Positions 17,946-20,310 of a stretch of DNA of 20,310 nt are shown one piece after another. The stretch covers positions 1-20,310 of the forward strand of contig JADGIZ010000191.1 in the NCBI GenBank assembly GCA_027604665.1. The letters are read 5' to 3'. This DNA comes from Polyrhizophydium stewartii (taxonomy: Eukaryota > Chytridiomycota > Chytridiomycetes > Rhizophydiales). Each line of letters opens with the position of its first letter. The stretch's first letter is position 1. The notes beneath the pieces are model-generated. The model searched no databases and was not told the DNA's origin. It worked only from the letters and a program-made list of their open reading frames with translations. The position numbers and the translations under genes are program-made.

Positions 17946-18060
17946 CGCAGCGGAGCGGTCGTGACGCCGCCTCCTGACCGGCCCCCCATCGAAGATGGGG
18001 GGGCCGCCGGTGCTTCAAGCACCGGGCCTCAGAAGAGCTTCTGAGGCGACGTCGCGGCTC
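17946..18060 (-). repeat. GC-hairpin array G
   Basis: Begins CGCAGCGGAGCGGTCGTGAC like array E, then GGCCCCCCATC-GAA-GATGGGGGGGCC, then 18002-18055, identical to window positions 1-54 (CCGGTGCTT hairpin, CCTCAGAAG hairpin with centre AG, GCGACGTCGC). It combines modules seen in arrays A, C and E. Confidence 0.92.
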
Positions 18061-18061
18061 A

Positions 18062-18345
18062 GGAATTGATCTTGGGTTTTCTCACTCTGAATGAGGATTG
18101 GGTCTTTTACCTATCTATGATGATTTGATGGTCTATATGGGGGGTTCTCGCTGCCTAGGAGGTTATTTGGAGGACCCTTCTTTGGTATCTGATTTCATCT
18201 AACCTACTTAGATGGTGTTTATAGGGGGTGATTGCGTATAAGTAAAGATGAAACACTCGACCCCTATATTTGAGATCTAATGAGTATTGAGTGGATCAGC
18301 CGGGGTGTCGGGCCCATCAAAGCGAATCGAATGATGAAAGACGCG
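18062..18345 (+). pseudogene. Possible degraded coding sequence, unidentified
   Basis: Two overlapping plus frames look protein-like if TGA is read as Trp: 18062-18202 (contains GLGLLPIYDDLMVYMGG, ends TAA), and a second frame from about 18150 (LFGGPFFGIWFHLTYLDG, then LRISKDETLDPYI). No family is recognised, and chance is a serious alternative. Confidence 0.15.
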
Positions 18346-18644
18346 ACGTAGCCCGTAGGGCGGTCGCTCCAATGAGATGAAGCGTACTTAGACACCGGCG
18401 GATCCTCTATAATATTTCTCATTCTACCTAATTCTCATATTTCCGCGATTTCAAATGAGGTGTGCCACGCCTGCTTACCTATTCATTTATTACCCCCCTT
18501 TATTTGGGATTAGATAGTCGTGGAGTCGAATCAGAGATTCGATTCCACCTCGAAATTAATCAATAAGTACGAAGCCTAAATGCCAAATAGATTGCTCATT
18601 AGCTAATAAGTTCACTGATTGGTAATGATTAACCAGATTCGGAA

Positions 18645-18681
18645 GGACGACCCCCGTACGGGGGGAGCTTACGCGCCGTCC
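18645..18681 (+). repeat. GGACG...CGTCC element carrying CCCCCGTACGGGGG
   Basis: Arms GGACG and CGTCC and the 3' half match the family. The 5' inner part is replaced by CCCCCGTACGGGGG, a palindrome also present in array A at about 82-94. This is a chimaera of two repeat families. Confidence 0.8.
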
Positions 18682-18870
18682 GATTATGTATTTATCGCAC
18701 AATGATTATATTTCATTGGTTTCTTAACTTTAACCTATGGCCCAAAAGGAAGCTTCAATTAGTTAATTAGTCATTTCTTTAGTTTATTATTAGGAATAAT
18801 TACAATAATCAATCTAATTTAAAGTAACTAAATAAACCAACAAGCTCTATCAGATTTTATTGGATCTCTA

Positions 18871-18883
18871 TCGCGAAGCCGCT
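18871..18883 (+). repeat. TCGCGAAGCCGCT element
   Basis: Consensus copy followed by TAAG. Confidence 0.75.
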
Positions 18884-19221
18884 TAAGAATCTCAGGATGA
18901 ACAAAGTCCCAGAGGGACTTGTTTTATTTCCATTAGTTGAAGATCTTATAGCCAATCAATAGATCCAAATCAATAGGATATCCTATTGATCTTTCATGGT
19001 TTACCAGATCTAGCCACTTAGATAAATTACTAATCAAATAATTGCTAATTCAGATTCAATCTACATCAATGATTTATATAACGTTCCTTCATTAGTTTCA
19101 GTTGAGTTGAACTTCCATATTTCATCAGCCTTTAGTACTTATAATCAGTTACTCAAGTAACTTGGTTTACTCCAAATCTAATTTATTCTAAGTTGCACAA
19201 CATTGAGGAATCTATGAGATC

Positions 19222-19338
19222 GGGCGGTCGCTAGTCGCCTCAGAAGCTCTTCTGAGGCCCGGTGCTTGAAGCACCGGCGGCCCCCTTAAGGGGGGCCCCG
19301 TCGCGGAGTGGCCGGCCTTCGCCTACGCCACACCGCCC
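19222..19338 (+). repeat. GC-hairpin array H, bracketed by GGGCGGT/ACCGCCC
   Basis: Modules: CCTCAGAAG hairpin with centre CT; CCGGTGCTT-G-AAGCACCGG; a GGCCCCC-TTAA-GGGGGGCC type hairpin; GTCGCGGA; GTGGC...GCCAC end. The array is enclosed by complementary heptamers GGGCGGT (19222-19228) and ACCGCCC (19332-19338), as if inserted in a smaller hairpin. Confidence 0.9.
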
Positions 19339-20233
19339 TAAACGCAAATAATCATGTACAAATGATGAGGGTTGCCCATACTTTTAAAAATGATATACCT
19401 ACACAGATTTTTAATTCACCATCTATTGATCCTACACCAGCACCTTTCATTTTCTACTAAGTGGCCATTCGGAATGTTTTACATATATGACTAATCTCTC
19501 AAACCATTAGCAATATACCTGATTCGCTTAAAGAAAAGCTTTTATCAGAATTGAGCGAACATCTTGACACCTTGAGTCTAATACACGTTTAGTCATTAAT
19601 CTAATCTATGGCATAACCCTCTATACTAAATCAGACTCCTAATCAATAATGCATCAAACGGATGCTAACCAAACACGTAATTCTGAATATCTATAGCCGC
19701 ACGTGGCGGCATAATTGTTATAGCTATTGGGTCTTATCATAAACCACATTACTCTAATGAAACCTATACTAGGTTTATTGATCCCTATGATTGCTTTGTA
19801 AACATTCCATTAACTGGTAGAATTACAAGTATTCTTTGGTCATAATCTTTCGGATCCTGACCTACAAAAAACCAACATCTCGCTGCACTCGACTCCTTAA
19901 TAGAGGCTATCTAAATAGTTTATTCCTCTGTATATTAGTCAAAGGCTATATAAGAGATCTAATAAAAAGTGAGGTGAAAAGTTGAGATATTAGAAGGCTT
20001 ATGTGAATCCAATCAAAAATTAGGGATTGAATAATCTCGGCCCTGCAAAGCAGCTCTTGATAATTTGCAGCAGCTGCGACACTCCGGCTGATCCTTGAAA
20101 TAGATGCGCAACTCGATTTGTCACCGCTTCGCTTCTTGTGTTTCATCTAATATTGTTAATTAGCAGACCGCTTTATGTAGTACCTAATCAAAATGAGAGT
20201 ACAATTTTAATATTCCTAATAATAAGTTGGTTA
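19339..20233. other. Spacer with possible decayed coding sequence on plus
   Basis: Plus-strand frames around 19363-19600 (SLKEKLLSELSEHLDTLS) and 19700-19910 (YTRFIDPYDCFVNIPLTGR) look protein-like but are crossed by TAA codons and by the hairpin GCCGC-ACGT-GGCGGC near 19697. No family is recognised. A minus-strand 66-codon frame (19946-20146) has no motif. Confidence 0.25.
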
Positions 20234-20310
20234 GCGGACGTGACGTCGCCTCAGAAGCTCTTCTGAGGCCCGCCCCTTGAGGGGCGGGGGGGCGCCTCAG
20301 GCGCCCCGGT
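20234..20310 (+). repeat. GC-hairpin array I (right end cut by window)
   Basis: GCGGACGTGACGTCGC; CCTCAGAAG hairpin with centre CT; CCCGCCCC/GGGGCGGG as in array C; GGGGCGCC-TCA-GGCGCCCC (20289-20307) as in array E. The array probably continues past the window. Confidence 0.9.

Larger units (their letters stand above)
18346..19221. other. Gene-free spacer
   Basis: Contains the GTGGAGTCGAATC...GATTCGATTCCAC hairpin (about 18520-18548), an inverted relative of the one in the 692-bp repeat, plus a GGACG element (18645) and TCGCGAAGCCGCT (18871). No gene is recognised. Confidence 0.45.

Noticed and set aside
9263..20310. Strong GC hairpins considered as intrinsic terminators
   Set aside because: They lack consistent T-tracts, occur in tandem, and are not placed after genes.

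Overview
The window looks like organellar DNA, most likely mitochondrial, and almost entirely non-coding. An AT-rich background is studded with GC-rich palindromes. Only three gene-like things can be named: a tRNA-Lys(UUU), a fragment of a D5/P4-type primase-helicase, and a broken GIY-YIG homing endonuclease with NUMOD3 repeats. No long open frame, rRNA or standard respiratory-chain gene was recognised.

Two independent clues point to a zoosporic (chytrid-like) fungal mitochondrion, although a green-algal organelle with similar repeats is not excluded. First, both recognisable protein remnants read through TAG codons at positions where leucine fits, which suggests UAG=Leu (known from some chytrid and sphaeroplealean green-algal mitochondria). 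Second, the tRNA-Lys is well formed except at acceptor pairs 1-3, the pattern expected of tRNAs repaired by 5' editing (known from Spizellomyces, Monoblepharidales and amoebae). The taxonomic placement is inference.

Layout: a truncated hairpin array (1-101); spacer with small hairpins and a second cluster (741-797); tRNA-Lys on the minus strand (916-987); spacer; primase-helicase fragment on plus (2129-2425) meeting the GIY-YIG/NUMOD3 remnant on minus (2392-2924); possible degraded coding sequence on minus (3123-3599); about 5.6 kb of AT-rich, hairpin-bearing spacer with a GC-rich patch at 7622-7860; then hairpin arrays at 9263, 10595, 15244, 17593, 17946, 19222 and 20234, separated by spacer. 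Two exact tandem duplications lie between them: 511 bp x2 (11736-12761) and 692 bp x2 (13282-14665).

The most striking content is the repeat system. At least nine arrays are assembled from a small set of interchangeable perfect hairpins in a nearly fixed order, in both orientations. Some copies carry paired substitutions that preserve pairing, and some arrays appear nested inside smaller hairpin families. This looks like a modular family of mobile or recombining palindromes spreading through an inflated organelle genome. The protein-coding remnants appear to be decayed selfish-element genes. No operon or working pathway is visible.
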